From Prevotellaceae bacterium (GTDB lineage: Bacteria; Bacteroidota; Bacteroidia; Bacteroidales; UBA932): 7,020 bases of DNA. Below, piece by piece: positions 1 through 6,890 of this stretch. The notes beneath the pieces were generated by a model that was not told the origin of the DNA, did no database searches, and saw only the letters and a program-made list of their open reading frames with translations. The stretch's first letter is position 1; the number at the start of each line of letters is the position of its first letter. The stretch lies in contig JAIRKX010000103.1 in assembly GCA_031259805.1 (NCBI GenBank), positions 1 through 7,020 on the forward strand, read 5' to 3'. Position numbers and translations under genes: made by a program.

Positions 1-30
1 ATAAATAAAAAAAATCAAAAAAAAAAAACT
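1..30. other. A-rich (T-rich on minus strand) tract downstream of lacZ
   Basis: The plus strand has an 8-base A run at 7-14 and a 12-base A run at 17-28, which are T runs when read in the direction of lacZ. They lie about 27 bp beyond the second palindrome. That is too far for a canonical intrinsic terminator, but they could contribute to transcription ending. No coding sequence is visible here, and the next gene on this side lies outside the window. Confidence 0.5.
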
Positions 31-55
31 ACACACAACGACACAAAACACCCGG

Positions 56-75
56 GGCCGGTATCGATACCGGCC
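56..75. repeat. Perfect 20-bp palindrome (GGCCGGTATC/GATACCGGCC)
   Basis: The sequence GGCCGGTATCGATACCGGCC equals its own reverse complement over all 20 bases. In RNA from either strand it could form a strong GC-rich hairpin, and in DNA it could be a dimeric protein-binding site. It is the distal of two 20-bp palindromes downstream of lacZ. No T run follows directly on either strand, so a simple intrinsic terminator is not proven. Confidence 0.85.
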
Positions 76-85
76 GCGTCTATAC

Positions 86-105
86 GGGCGAAAAATTTTT
101 CGCCC
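86..105. repeat. Perfect 20-bp palindrome (GGGCGAAAAA/TTTTTCGCCC)
   Basis: GGGCGAAAAATTTTTCGCCC is fully self-complementary. It sits one base from the heptamer array that follows lacZ. The adjoining CTACA (106-110), opposite TATAC (81-85), continues the symmetry imperfectly. From memory, sequences of the type GGGGCGAAAAATTTTTCGCCCC are dispersed intergenic palindromes in Bacteroidota, so this is probably one copy of a repeat family. It may act as a bidirectional transcript end or an mRNA-stabilising hairpin. Confidence 0.85.
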
Positions 106-106
106 C

Positions 107-169
107 TACATCCTACATCATACATCCTACATCCTACATCATACATCATACATCATACTTCATACTTCA
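107..169 (-). repeat. Nine-copy heptamer tandem array (T/G)GA(A/T)GTA starting at the lacZ stop
   Basis: On the minus strand, nine contiguous 7-bp units run from 169 down to 107 without a gap: TGAAGTA twice, TGATGTA three times, GGATGTA twice, TGATGTA once and GGATGTA once. The first TGA is the lacZ stop codon. Because 7 is not a multiple of 3, the first three units place TGA in all three reading frames within 17 nt. The AAG-type units lie next to the gene and the GG-type units lie farther away. The array ends one base before the palindrome at 86-105. Confidence 0.9.
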
Positions 170-3100
170 AAGCGGTTGTATCACGTAGCCATATTCGCAG
201 GTATCGCAGTTCAGGCGGTAAGGTTCGAGCGGCCATGCACCCCAACTGTCGGCGCCGCCAACGCCCATTTGACGATAGTCGACATTGAGGTAGACCGCGT
301 CGCGTTTTTCTAATTCGGCGGCGTGGTATTGTTTCCGGTCTATTTCGGGGTCGAGGTCGTCGGGCGAGAAAGGCAGGGCCGAAAATTCGATGGGGCGCAT
401 GCCGGTAATCTTAATGCCGTTGCCCCGTTTGTCGGTGAGGGCAAACCAGCGGACATCGGTTTTATTCCCGTTTTCCTGCGGGCGGGCGTAGGGGAAATAC
501 TGTCCGTCGACCGTGCTTTTATATATGCGCAGGTGGGCTGCATAGCGGCGGTCGATGTAATTTTCCCACGGGCCGCGACCGTAATAGACTAAGTTGTCGA
601 GCGTCTTGGGCAACACGAAGTGCGCGCCGAATTTGGGCATCATCGGGTATTCGCCCCGGATTTTCTCAAAACGGCTATTGACGGCAATCACACCGTCGCT
701 CCCGACGGTATAGGTCTGGACGAAGCGAGCGTCGCCATTGAGCAGCGATTTTTCGATCGTAATCCTGTACGCAGCGCCAACCGGACGGATCTCCACCCGT
801 GCGGGTTCGGTTTTACCGGCATCGCGCCATACACGTAGCGTGCGGTTAAAGCCTGCGCCGTGGTCGTTGTCGGTCGGCGGACGCCAGAAATTGACCTGCG
901 CACCGCTGACAATGAGTGTTTGGCCTTTGTAGACGTAGTTTTTGAGCAGTCCTGTCGTAAGATCGACCGTAACGGAAAATGTCCGTCCCCGACCGGTCCA
1001 TTCCGTGGCGGTTTGCGTAACGATGAGCGGCAACGGCGAATCGGCCGCTGCCGGCACACTGAACGCCGAGAGCGCAAACTGTTCGCAGGCCACAAGGTGA
1101 TCTTTCGGCAGCAGCGGCTCGGCGGTTTTCAGCCGGTAGTCCACATTCAGTAAATATTCCTTTCCTGCCTTGCGTTTACAGCTTACCGGCAATTGCACAG
1201 TGGTCGTTTGACGGGGCGCTACGGCAATAGTAGCCATTTTGCCCGACTGTACCGGCTTGCCGTTTTCGAGCAGTTCCCATGACAGGTAGTAATTGCTCAA
1301 ATCGCGGAAAAAGTATTTGTTTGTAATCGCTATTTCGTAGCGGTTGCTATCCTGCAATGCCGTACCAACGGGCTGGTAGACCTTCCGCACTTCATATGCG
1401 CCGGGTTGGGGCGTCCGTTCGGTGCCCATCATGCCGTCCATGACAAAATTTCGATCGCGCGATTTGCCTTCGAGCGTCGAATCGGGTTCAAAATCGCCGC
1501 CGAATGCGTAGATCGTTTTCCCGTTGCGTTCGACAATCAGTCCATGGTCCTTCCATTCCCAAATAAAACCGCCCTGGAGGGTCGGGCAGGCGGGGTCTTC
1601 GATCACATCCCAGTAATCCTTGAAATTACCCATACTGTTGCCCATCGCGTGTGCGTATTCCGACGAAATCATTGGACGGTCGGTGCGTTGCGTACCGAAG
1701 TGACGGAAACTTTTCGGAGTAGAATACTGGGGCACATAGATGTCGGAGTTCCATTCGTACACGGCGCGTTCGTACTGGACGGGACGCGTCGAGTCGACGG
1801 CTTTCAGGCGAAGATAAGCTTCGTAGAAGTTGTAGCCGTTGCCGGCTTCGTTGCCCAGCGACCAGAAAATAACGCACGGATGATTCTTATCACGTTCGTA
1901 CATACGCATAACTCGCGTCAGATGCGCCTCCTTCCAGCGCGGGTCGTTACCCAGCGTCCGGTCGAGGTCGTAGCCGATGCCGTGCGATTCAATATTCGCC
2001 TCGTCGCACACATACATTCCATATTCGTCGCACAGTTCGTACCAGCGCGGATGATTGGGATAGTGGCAGGTACGGACAGCATTAATGTTAAACTGCTTCA
2101 TCAGTTCGAGGTCGGCGCGCATATCGGCTTCGGTAACGACGTGCGCCGTACGGGGACTATGCTCGTGGCGGTTTACGCCTTTGAAGTACACCGCCCGACC
2201 ATTGACCAGCACCTGCGCATTCCGAATTTCGACCGTACGAAAACCAACCTTAACGGGAATAACTTCGAGCGTCGCGCCGGCGGCATTCTTCAATGTAACA
2301 TATAAAGTATATAAATACGGCGTCTCGGCCGACCATGCCTTAACCTCCGGCACACGCGCCTCGAACCTTACCACATTGTCGGCGTCCGCTACGCGGGATA
2401 TCTGCTCGTCGACGACTACCGGCGTTCCATCGGCGGCTTCAAGCCGGATACCGACCGTACACGCCGGCGCTGCCCCCGCATTTTTCCATCCGTAGTTACG
2501 GACATCGGCTGTCAGATGGAACAGGCCGTCGCGATAATACTCATCCAGCCCGCTCACTACAGTAACGTCGCGAATATTGATCTTCGGACGGGCATACAGG
2601 TACACCTCGCGCTCGATGCCCGACACCCGCCAGAAATCCTGACATTCTAAATAACTGCCGATACTCCAGCGGTACACCTCGATGGCCACCGTATTATCGC
2701 CGGCGCGCAGGTAGGACGTGATATTAAATTCGGCCGCCAGCTTTGAGTCCTCGCTGTAGCCGACATAATTTCCGTTAATCCAGAGGTAGAACGCTGACTT
2801 CACCGCGCCCAGATGAATAAACACCTCATGCTCCACCCACGACGCCGGCACAGTAAACGTGCGACGGTACGCTCCCACCGGATTATACCCCGACGGGATA
2901 TTTTCCGCCAGCCGGTTTACATCGGGATCGCGCACGCCGAATTCGTAGGGGATATTGACATAAATGGGATAGCCGTAAGTTCGTCCGGCAGTATTAAATT
3001 CCCAGTTCGCGGGCACGGTAAAATTATCCCAGCCGCTCACATCATAGTCGTCGCGATAAAAACCCATCGGACGCAGCGACGGGTTTTCAACCCAACGGAA

Positions 3101-3337
3101 CTTCCACCCGTTGCCGTCGAGCGACAGAAACCGATTCGACTGTTCTTTTTGTCGGCTTTTAGCCAACTGCTGGTTTTCATAAGCGAATGCCGACGCCCGC
3201 ATCGGCTCGCGATTGACGGACAGCACCGACAGATCTAACCATTCGTTGCCTGCAGAAGCGTTGACCGGCACAGACGCTTGCGCCCATGCCCCACAGGACG
3301 CCACAGATAAGATAAGTAAAGGAATAAAATGTTTCAT
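167..3337 (-). CDS. lacZ: Exported beta-galactosidase, glycoside hydrolase family 2 (LacZ type)
   Basis: This 1056-residue enzyme should hydrolyse terminal beta-D-galactosyl residues with retention of configuration. Residues 1-20 form a signal peptide: Lys2, a hydrophobic core LLILSVAS, and either AWA|Q cleavage after Ala19 or lipobox VASC at Cys15. It is therefore periplasmic or surface-attached, unlike cytoplasmic E. coli LacZ. Domains in order are a GH2 sugar-binding jelly roll (about 60-250), an Ig-like domain (about 252-367), a TIM barrel (about 369-660), a second Ig-like domain (about 670-765) and a Bgal_small domain (about 775-1050). Catalytic residues by motif are acid/base Glu497 in SLGNE and nucleophile Glu560 in SSEYAHAMGN. 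Glu450 and His452 in DEANIESHG match the E. coli Mg ligands. His391, His425, Trp593 and Trp1032 match substrate-site positions. The length slightly exceeds E. coli LacZ (1024) because of the leader. The signal peptide supports the ATG at 3337. The gene stands alone in the window, divergent from carB, with no SusC/SusD or other sugar genes. The natural substrate (lactose, galactan or host glycan) cannot be told from sequence. Confidence 0.95.
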   Translation of the reverse strand: MKHFIPLLILSVASCGAWAQASVPVNASAGNEWLDLSVLSVNREPMRASAFAYENQQLAKSRQKEQSNRFLSLDGNGWKFRWVENPSLRPMGFYRDDYDVSGWDNFTVPANWEFNTAGRTYGYPIYVNIPYEFGVRDPDVNRLAENIPSGYNPVGAYRRTFTVPASWVEHEVFIHLGAVKSAFYLWINGNYVGYSEDSKLAAEFNITSYLRAGDNTVAIEVYRWSIGSYLECQDFWRVSGIEREVYLYARPKINIRDVTVVSGLDEYYRDGLFHLTADVRNYGWKNAGAAPACTVGIRLEAADGTPVVVDEQISRVADADNVVRFEARVPEVKAWSAETPYLYTLYVTLKNAAGATLEVIPVKVGFRTVEIRNAQVLVNGRAVYFKGVNRHEHSPRTAHVVTEADMRADLELMKQFNINAVRTCHYPNHPRWYELCDEYGMYVCDEANIESHGIGYDLDRTLGNDPRWKEAHLTRVMRMYERDKNHPCVIFWSLGNEAGNGYNFYEAYLRLKAVDSTRPVQYERAVYEWNSDIYVPQYSTPKSFRHFGTQRTDRPMISSEYAHAMGNSMGNFKDYWDVIEDPACPTLQGGFIWEWKDHGLIVERNGKTIYAFGGDFEPDSTLEGKSRDRNFVMDGMMGTERTPQPGAYEVRKVYQPVGTALQDSNRYEIAITNKYFFRDLSNYYLSWELLENGKPVQSGKMATIAVAPRQTTTVQLPVSCKRKAGKEYLLNVDYRLKTAEPLLPKDHLVACEQFALSAFSVPAAADSPLPLIVTQTATEWTGRGRTFSVTVDLTTGLLKNYVYKGQTLIVSGAQVNFWRPPTDNDHGAGFNRTLRVWRDAGKTEPARVEIRPVGAAYRITIEKSLLNGDARFVQTYTVGSDGVIAVNSRFEKIRGEYPMMPKFGAHFVLPKTLDNLVYYGRGPWENYIDRRYAAHLRIYKSTVDGQYFPYARPQENGNKTDVRWFALTDKRGNGIKITGMRPIEFSALPFSPDDLDPEIDRKQYHAAELEKRDAVYLNVDYRQMGVGGADSWGAWPLEPYRLNCDTCEYGYVIQPL

Positions 3338-3360
3338 GTATGTTTATATAAAATTATCCG

Positions 3361-3368
3361 CAAAAATA
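3361..3368 (-). promoter_or_regulatory. Bacteroidota -7 promoter element for lacZ (TATTTTTG)
   Basis: The minus-strand sequence TATTTTTG fits the TAnnTTTG consensus and ends 24 bases before the lacZ ATG, leaving an A/T-rich leader of roughly 15-20 nt without a Shine-Dalgarno. A good TTTG at the -33 position is absent. That region is occupied by the octamer array at 3375-3398. Confidence 0.6.
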
Positions 3369-3374
3369 GTAAAA

Positions 3375-3398
3375 TTTGTTGATTTGTTGATTTGTTGA
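3375..3398. repeat. Three-copy octamer tandem array TTTGTTGA
   Basis: Three perfect copies of TTTGTTGA lie head to tail on the plus strand. The array begins 7 bp upstream of the lacZ -7 element, so it fills the spacer and the -33 region of that promoter. A change in copy number would move upstream promoter sequence by 8 bp. Confidence 0.9.
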
Positions 3399-3461
3399 GG
3401 ATGCGGAGGCCTTTGTCCGAACTATGATTTATATCACTCCACTCCCGCCCTGCGAGCAACT

Positions 3462-3475
3462 CCTAATTCCTAATT
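3462..3475. repeat. Two-copy heptamer CCTAATT
   Basis: Two adjacent perfect copies of CCTAATT lie just upstream of the carB -7 element and overlap the region where its -33 box should be. Two copies alone would be weak evidence. The 7-bp period matches the other arrays in this window. The remaining intergenic DNA at 3399-3461 shows no gene or clear structure. Confidence 0.55.
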
Positions 3476-3482
3476 AAAATCT

Positions 3483-3490
3483 TATCTTTG
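3483..3490 (+). promoter_or_regulatory. Bacteroidota -7 promoter element for carB (TATCTTTG)
   Basis: TATCTTTG is an exact TAnnTTTG match, followed by CA, 28 bases before the carB ATG. This places the transcript start near 3496-3499 with a short A-rich leader and no Shine-Dalgarno, as usual in Bacteroidota. No convincing TTTG is present 19-21 bp upstream. No attenuator, PyrR site or riboswitch-like structure fits in the short leader. Confidence 0.7.
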
Positions 3491-3518
3491 CACAAAAATT
3501 AGTAAAGCGTATAGTTTC

Positions 3519-6500
3519 ATGCAAAATCAGACTATAAAAAAAGTATTGCTGCTCGGGTCGGGCGCATTGAAAATCGGCGAGGCGGGGGAGTTTGACTATT
3601 CCGGCTCGCAAGCGTTAAAGGCGTTGCGCGAGGAGGGCATCGAGACCATTTTGATTAATCCAAATATTGCCACCGTGCAAACATCGGAAGGCGTTGCCGA
3701 CAAGATTTATTTTTTGCCCGTAACGCCTTTTTTTGTGGAACGGATTATCGATAAGGAGCGTCCTGACAGTATCCTGCTGGCATTTGGCGGACAAACCGCC
3801 TTAAATTGCGGCGTGCAGTTGTTTCACACAGGCGTGCTCGAAAAATATAAGGTGCAGGTGCTCGGTACGCCGATACAGGCTATCATCGACACGGAAGACC
3901 GCGAGTTGTTCGTCAGGCGATTAGACGAAATCCATGTCAAGACCATCCGAAGCGTCGCCGTCGACAACATAGCCGATGCCCGGCAAGCAGCAGCGACATT
4001 GGGTTATCCGGTCATCATTCGGGCGGCTTACGCACTGGGCGGGTTAGGTAGCGGCTTCTGCGATAACGAAAGCGAACTCGATAAATTGGCCGCCCGCGCC
4101 TTTTCATACTCGCCACAAATTCTAATCGAAAAATCGCTGAAAGGATGGAAGGAAATCGAATACGAAGTTGTGCGTGATCGCTACGATAACTGCATTACGG
4201 TATGTAACATGGAAAACCTCGACCCATTGGGCATTCACACGGGCGAAAGTATCGTGGTAGCGCCGTCGCAAACCCTTAGCAACAATGAATACCAGAAGTT
4301 ACGCGAGCTGTCGATACGCATCATCCGTCACATCGGGATTGTAGGCGAATGCAATGTACAGTATGCCTTCGACCCGCAGTCGGAAGAGTATGCCGTGATT
4401 GAAGTCAATGCGCGGCTGAGCCGGTCGTCGGCGTTGGCCTCGAAGGCGACGGGCTACCCGCTGGCATTCGTCGCGGCGAAACTGGCATTGGGCTACGGGC
4501 TGTTCGACCTGAAGAACGCCGTTACCAAATCGACGACCGCCCTGTTTGAGCCGGCGCTGGATTATATTGTCTGTAAAATTCCCCGTTGGGATTTGTCGAA
4601 GTTCCACGGCGTATCGCGCGAAATAGGCAGCAGCATGAAAAGCGTAGGCGAGGTGATGGCCATCGGCCGGTCGTTCGAGGAGGCCATACAGAAAGGCCTG
4701 CGCATGATCGGGCAGGGGGCGCACGGTTTTGTCGCCAACAAGGAAATGCAGATCGACGACATCGACAGTGCCCTGCGCAAGCCCACCGACAACCGCATTT
4801 TCGTGATTTCGGAAGCATTTCGCAAAGGGTATACCATCGACCAGATTCATGCCCTGACGAAAATCGACCGATGGTTTTTATACAAATTACAGCATATTAT
4901 CCATACGGCAACCGCGTTGGAAAATGTCCCGTCATTGCCGGCATTGCCCGATGCGTTATTGCGCACAGCCAAACAACAGGGTTTTTCCGATTTCCAAATA
5001 GCCCGGCTCATCGGGAACGATGCGACCGATACGGATCAAATGGCGCACGAAATCCGAATCCTGCGTAAAGCGAAAAACATTGTGCCGGTCGTCAAGCAAA
5101 TCGACACACTGGCAGCCGAATATCCGGCACAAACCAATTATTTATACCTGACGTACAACGGCACAGCTAACGACATCCGATACACGAACGATAAACGCTC
5201 GGTGATTGTGTTGGGATCGGGCGCTTACCGCATCGGCAGTTCGGTCGAATTCGACTGGTGCAGCGTCAACGCCCTGCAAACCATCCGACGCGAAGGCCGG
5301 CGCGGCGTCATGATTAACTACAACCCCGAAACCGTCAGCACCGACTACGACGTATGCGACCGCCTCTACTTCGACGAACTGACCTTCGAGCGCGTGCTGG
5401 ATATTGTAGAAATGGAGAGCGGAAGCCCCCTAATCCCTGAAGAGGGAACTGCCGACTGCCCACTGGAAGGCGTGGTAGTGTCCGTCGGCGGACAGATACC
5501 GAATAACTTGGCGTTGCGGCTGGCAGCGATGGGCGTTACGATTTTAGGAACATCGGCACAAAGTATCGACAATGCCGAAGACCGCCACAAGTTTTCATCG
5601 ATGCTCGACCGCCTGCATGTCGATCAGCCGCGATGGAAGGAATTAAGCAGCACGGACGAAATCGGACGGTTTGTCGAAGAGGTCGGCTTTCCTGTGCTTG
5701 TACGGCCGTCGTACGTCCTGTCGGGCGCGGCCATGAATGTATGCTCTAACACCACGGAACTGGAGCAGTTCCTGAAACTGGCAGCCAATGTGTCGAAAAA
5801 ACACCCTGTCGTAGTGAGCGCCTTCATCGAAAACGCGAAGGAAATCGAATTAGACGCCGTAGCCGACAAGGGTGAAATGATTGCCTACGCCATCTCCGAA
5901 CACATCGAGTTTGCAGGCGTACATTCAGGCGACGCCACCATCCAGTTTCCCCCGCAGAAATTATATGTGGAAACAGCGCGCCGCATCAAAAAAATCGCAC
6001 GGCAAATTGCGCAGGCATTGCAAATATCGGGGCCATTCAATATCCAGTTCCTCGCCATAGAGAACGATATTAAAGTTATTGAATGCTACCTGCGGGCGTC
6101 GCGAAGTTTCCCATTTGTATCAAAGGTTTTGAAGATAAATTTCATCGACATTGCCACGAAAATCATGTTAGGGCTACCGGTCGAAAAGCCGAATAAAAAT
6201 GCATTCGACCTCGACTATGTAGGCATCAAAGCCTCACAGTTTTCCTTTACCCGCCTGCAAAAGGCCGACCCTGTGCTGGGCGTCGACATGGCCTCGACCG
6301 GCGAAGTGGGTTGTCTCGGCGACGACAGCCCCAAAGCAGTGCTCACGGCCATGCTGTCGGTGGGCTACCGGATCCCCGTATCCGGCATCCTGCTCTCGAC
6401 CGGCGACGCCCGACAAAAGGCGTCGATGCTCGAAAGCGCCCGTTTATTGCACAAAAAAGGCTACCGCCTGTATGCTACCACCGGCACGCAAAAGTATCTG

Positions 6501-6779
6501 GAAGAAAACGGCATTCCCACCCTCCTCGCTCACTGGCCCGATGAGGAAGGACAGCCACAGGCGCTCGACCTGTTGCGCACAAGACAAATCGACTTTGTGG
6601 TGAACATCCCAAAAAACCTGTCGCCCCGCGAGCTGACCAAAGGCTATCAGGTACGGCGCACGGCCATTGATTTCAACATCCCGCTCATCACCAACGCCCG
6701 CTTAGCCACCGCCTTCATCAATGCCTTCTGCGAACTCGACGAAAAAGATATCCCGATAAAAAGCTGGGACGAGTACTAA
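3519..6779 (+). CDS. carB: Carbamoyl-phosphate synthase large chain, eukaryote (CAD)-like type
   Basis: This 1086-residue enzyme makes carbamoyl phosphate from ammonia (glutamine-derived, through CarA), bicarbonate and two ATP, for pyrimidines and arginine. Domains in order are pre-ATP-grasp 1-125, ATP-grasp 126-340, oligomerisation about 400-555, pre-ATP-grasp 557-690, ATP-grasp 691-940 and an MGS-like allosteric domain 945-1086. First-half residues match E. coli: Arg128, Arg168, His240, Gln281, Glu295 and Asn297. The second half has Arg689, Arg729, Gln843 and Glu855, but Tyr857 sits where E. coli has metal ligand Asn843. Motifs PSYVLSGAAMN, RSFPFVSK and FDWC resemble animal CAD more than E. 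coli CarB. Residues about 634-650 carry a 14-residue insertion. The E. coli ornithine ligand Glu892 aligns with Ala905, arguing against ornithine activation. The start is set by the N-terminal KKVLLLGSGALKIGEAGEF motif and the promoter. No carA is adjacent: lacZ lies upstream and no gene follows within 240 bp. A paralogue with a specialised role is possible. Confidence 0.96.
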   Translation: MQNQTIKKVLLLGSGALKIGEAGEFDYSGSQALKALREEGIETILINPNIATVQTSEGVADKIYFLPVTPFFVERIIDKERPDSILLAFGGQTALNCGVQLFHTGVLEKYKVQVLGTPIQAIIDTEDRELFVRRLDEIHVKTIRSVAVDNIADARQAAATLGYPVIIRAAYALGGLGSGFCDNESELDKLAARAFSYSPQILIEKSLKGWKEIEYEVVRDRYDNCITVCNMENLDPLGIHTGESIVVAPSQTLSNNEYQKLRELSIRIIRHIGIVGECNVQYAFDPQSEEYAVIEVNARLSRSSALASKATGYPLAFVAAKLALGYGLFDLKNAVTKSTTALFEPALDYIVCKIPRWDLSKFHGVSREIGSSMKSVGEVMAIGRSFEEAIQKGLRMIGQGAHGFVANKEMQIDDIDSALRKPTDNRIFVISEAFRKGYTIDQIHALTKIDRWFLYKLQHIIHTATALENVPSLPALPDALLRTAKQQGFSDFQIARLIGNDATDTDQMAHEIRILRKAKNIVPVVKQIDTLAAEYPAQTNYLYLTYNGTANDIRYTNDKRSVIVLGSGAYRIGSSVEFDWCSVNALQTIRREGRRGVMINYNPETVSTDYDVCDRLYFDELTFERVLDIVEMESGSPLIPEEGTADCPLEGVVVSVGGQIPNNLALRLAAMGVTILGTSAQSIDNAEDRHKFSSMLDRLHVDQPRWKELSSTDEIGRFVEEVGFPVLVRPSYVLSGAAMNVCSNTTELEQFLKLAANVSKKHPVVVSAFIENAKEIELDAVADKGEMIAYAISEHIEFAGVHSGDATIQFPPQKLYVETARRIKKIARQIAQALQISGPFNIQFLAIENDIKVIECYLRASRSFPFVSKVLKINFIDIATKIMLGLPVEKPNKNAFDLDYVGIKASQFSFTRLQKADPVLGVDMASTGEVGCLGDDSPKAVLTAMLSVGYRIPVSGILLSTGDARQKASMLESARLLHKKGYRLYATTGTQKYLEENGIPTLLAHWPDEEGQPQALDLLRTRQIDFVVNIPKNLSPRELTKGYQVRRTAIDFNIPLITNARLATAFINAFCELDEKDIPIKSWDEY
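5421..5466 (+). repeat. Repeat-like in-frame insertion inside carB
   Basis: Between VLDIVEME and GVVVSVGGQ, E. coli CarB has 3 residues (KPK) while this protein has 17, a net gain of 14 residues (42 bp). The DNA here contains a hairpin TCCCT-GAAG-AGGGA (5434-5447), then heptamers ACTGCCG, ACTGCCC and a partial ACTG (5448-5465). The CCCCCTAATCCCTGAAG portion resembles, from memory, dispersed intergenic palindromes of Bacteroidota. The reading frame stays open. The site is a helix-strand loop in the second pre-ATP-grasp domain, so it is probably surface-exposed and tolerated. Confidence 0.6.
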
Positions 6780-6810
6780 GAAGCGCAGGGCTGACGCATC
6801 TAATACGTAT

Positions 6811-6834
6811 GTGATGATGTAATGATGAGGTGAT
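6811..6834. repeat. Degenerate three-copy octamer array downstream of carB
   Basis: GTGATGAT, GTAATGAT and GAGGTGAT follow each other directly 31 bp after the carB stop. Copies differ by one to three bases. Just upstream is a short palindrome ATACGTAT (6803-6810). The period-8 design echoes the TTTGTTGA array between the genes. Confidence 0.5.
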
Positions 6835-6879
6835 TCATTGCTCCGTCATGGCGAGGAGCCCCCACGGGGAACAATGAAT
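6833..6879. repeat. REP-like inverted repeat, ATTCATTG ... CAATGAAT
   Basis: ATTCATTG (6833-6840) and CAATGAAT (6872-6879) are perfect inverted arms around a 31-bp centre containing CGTCATGGCGAGGAGC and CCCC-AC-GGGG. The layout recalls the dispersed repeat type CGTCATTGCGAGGAGC flanked by arms containing CAATC, known from memory in many bacteria. It lies 54 bp past carB and could form a hairpin at the end of the carB transcript. No T run follows, so it is not called a terminator. Confidence 0.6.
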
Positions 6880-6890
6880 TAACAATTATT

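Larger units (their letters stand above)
17..105 (-). terminator. Candidate 3' transcript-end region of lacZ
   Basis: Read in the direction of lacZ, the order is stop codon, heptamer array, hairpin at 105-86, hairpin at 75-56, then a T12 run at 28-17. Two strong hairpins followed by a T run are compatible with transcript termination or 3'-end protection. The hairpin-to-T spacing is not canonical, so this is inference only. Confidence 0.3.

Noticed and set aside
107..169. Possible CRISPR array downstream of lacZ
   Set aside because: Units are 7 bp and directly contiguous with no spacers, so this is a simple tandem repeat.
1406..2305. 299-codon open frame antisense to lacZ
   Set aside because: It lies wholly inside the catalytic region of lacZ on the opposite strand, has no recognisable domain, and is explained by the codon use of the real gene.
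3411..3436. TTTGTCCGAACTATGATTTAT-like segment as a dispersed repeat remnant
   Set aside because: It faintly recalls a Bacteroidota intergenic repeat from memory, but no second copy or internal symmetry exists in the window to support it.
4586..5068. 160-codon open frame within carB in another frame
   Set aside because: It overlaps conserved CarB sequence, its translation is Arg/His-rich low-quality sequence, and it has no promoter or family signature.
6780..6800. Intrinsic terminator immediately after carB
   Set aside because: GCG...CGC pairing is only 3 bp and no T run follows.
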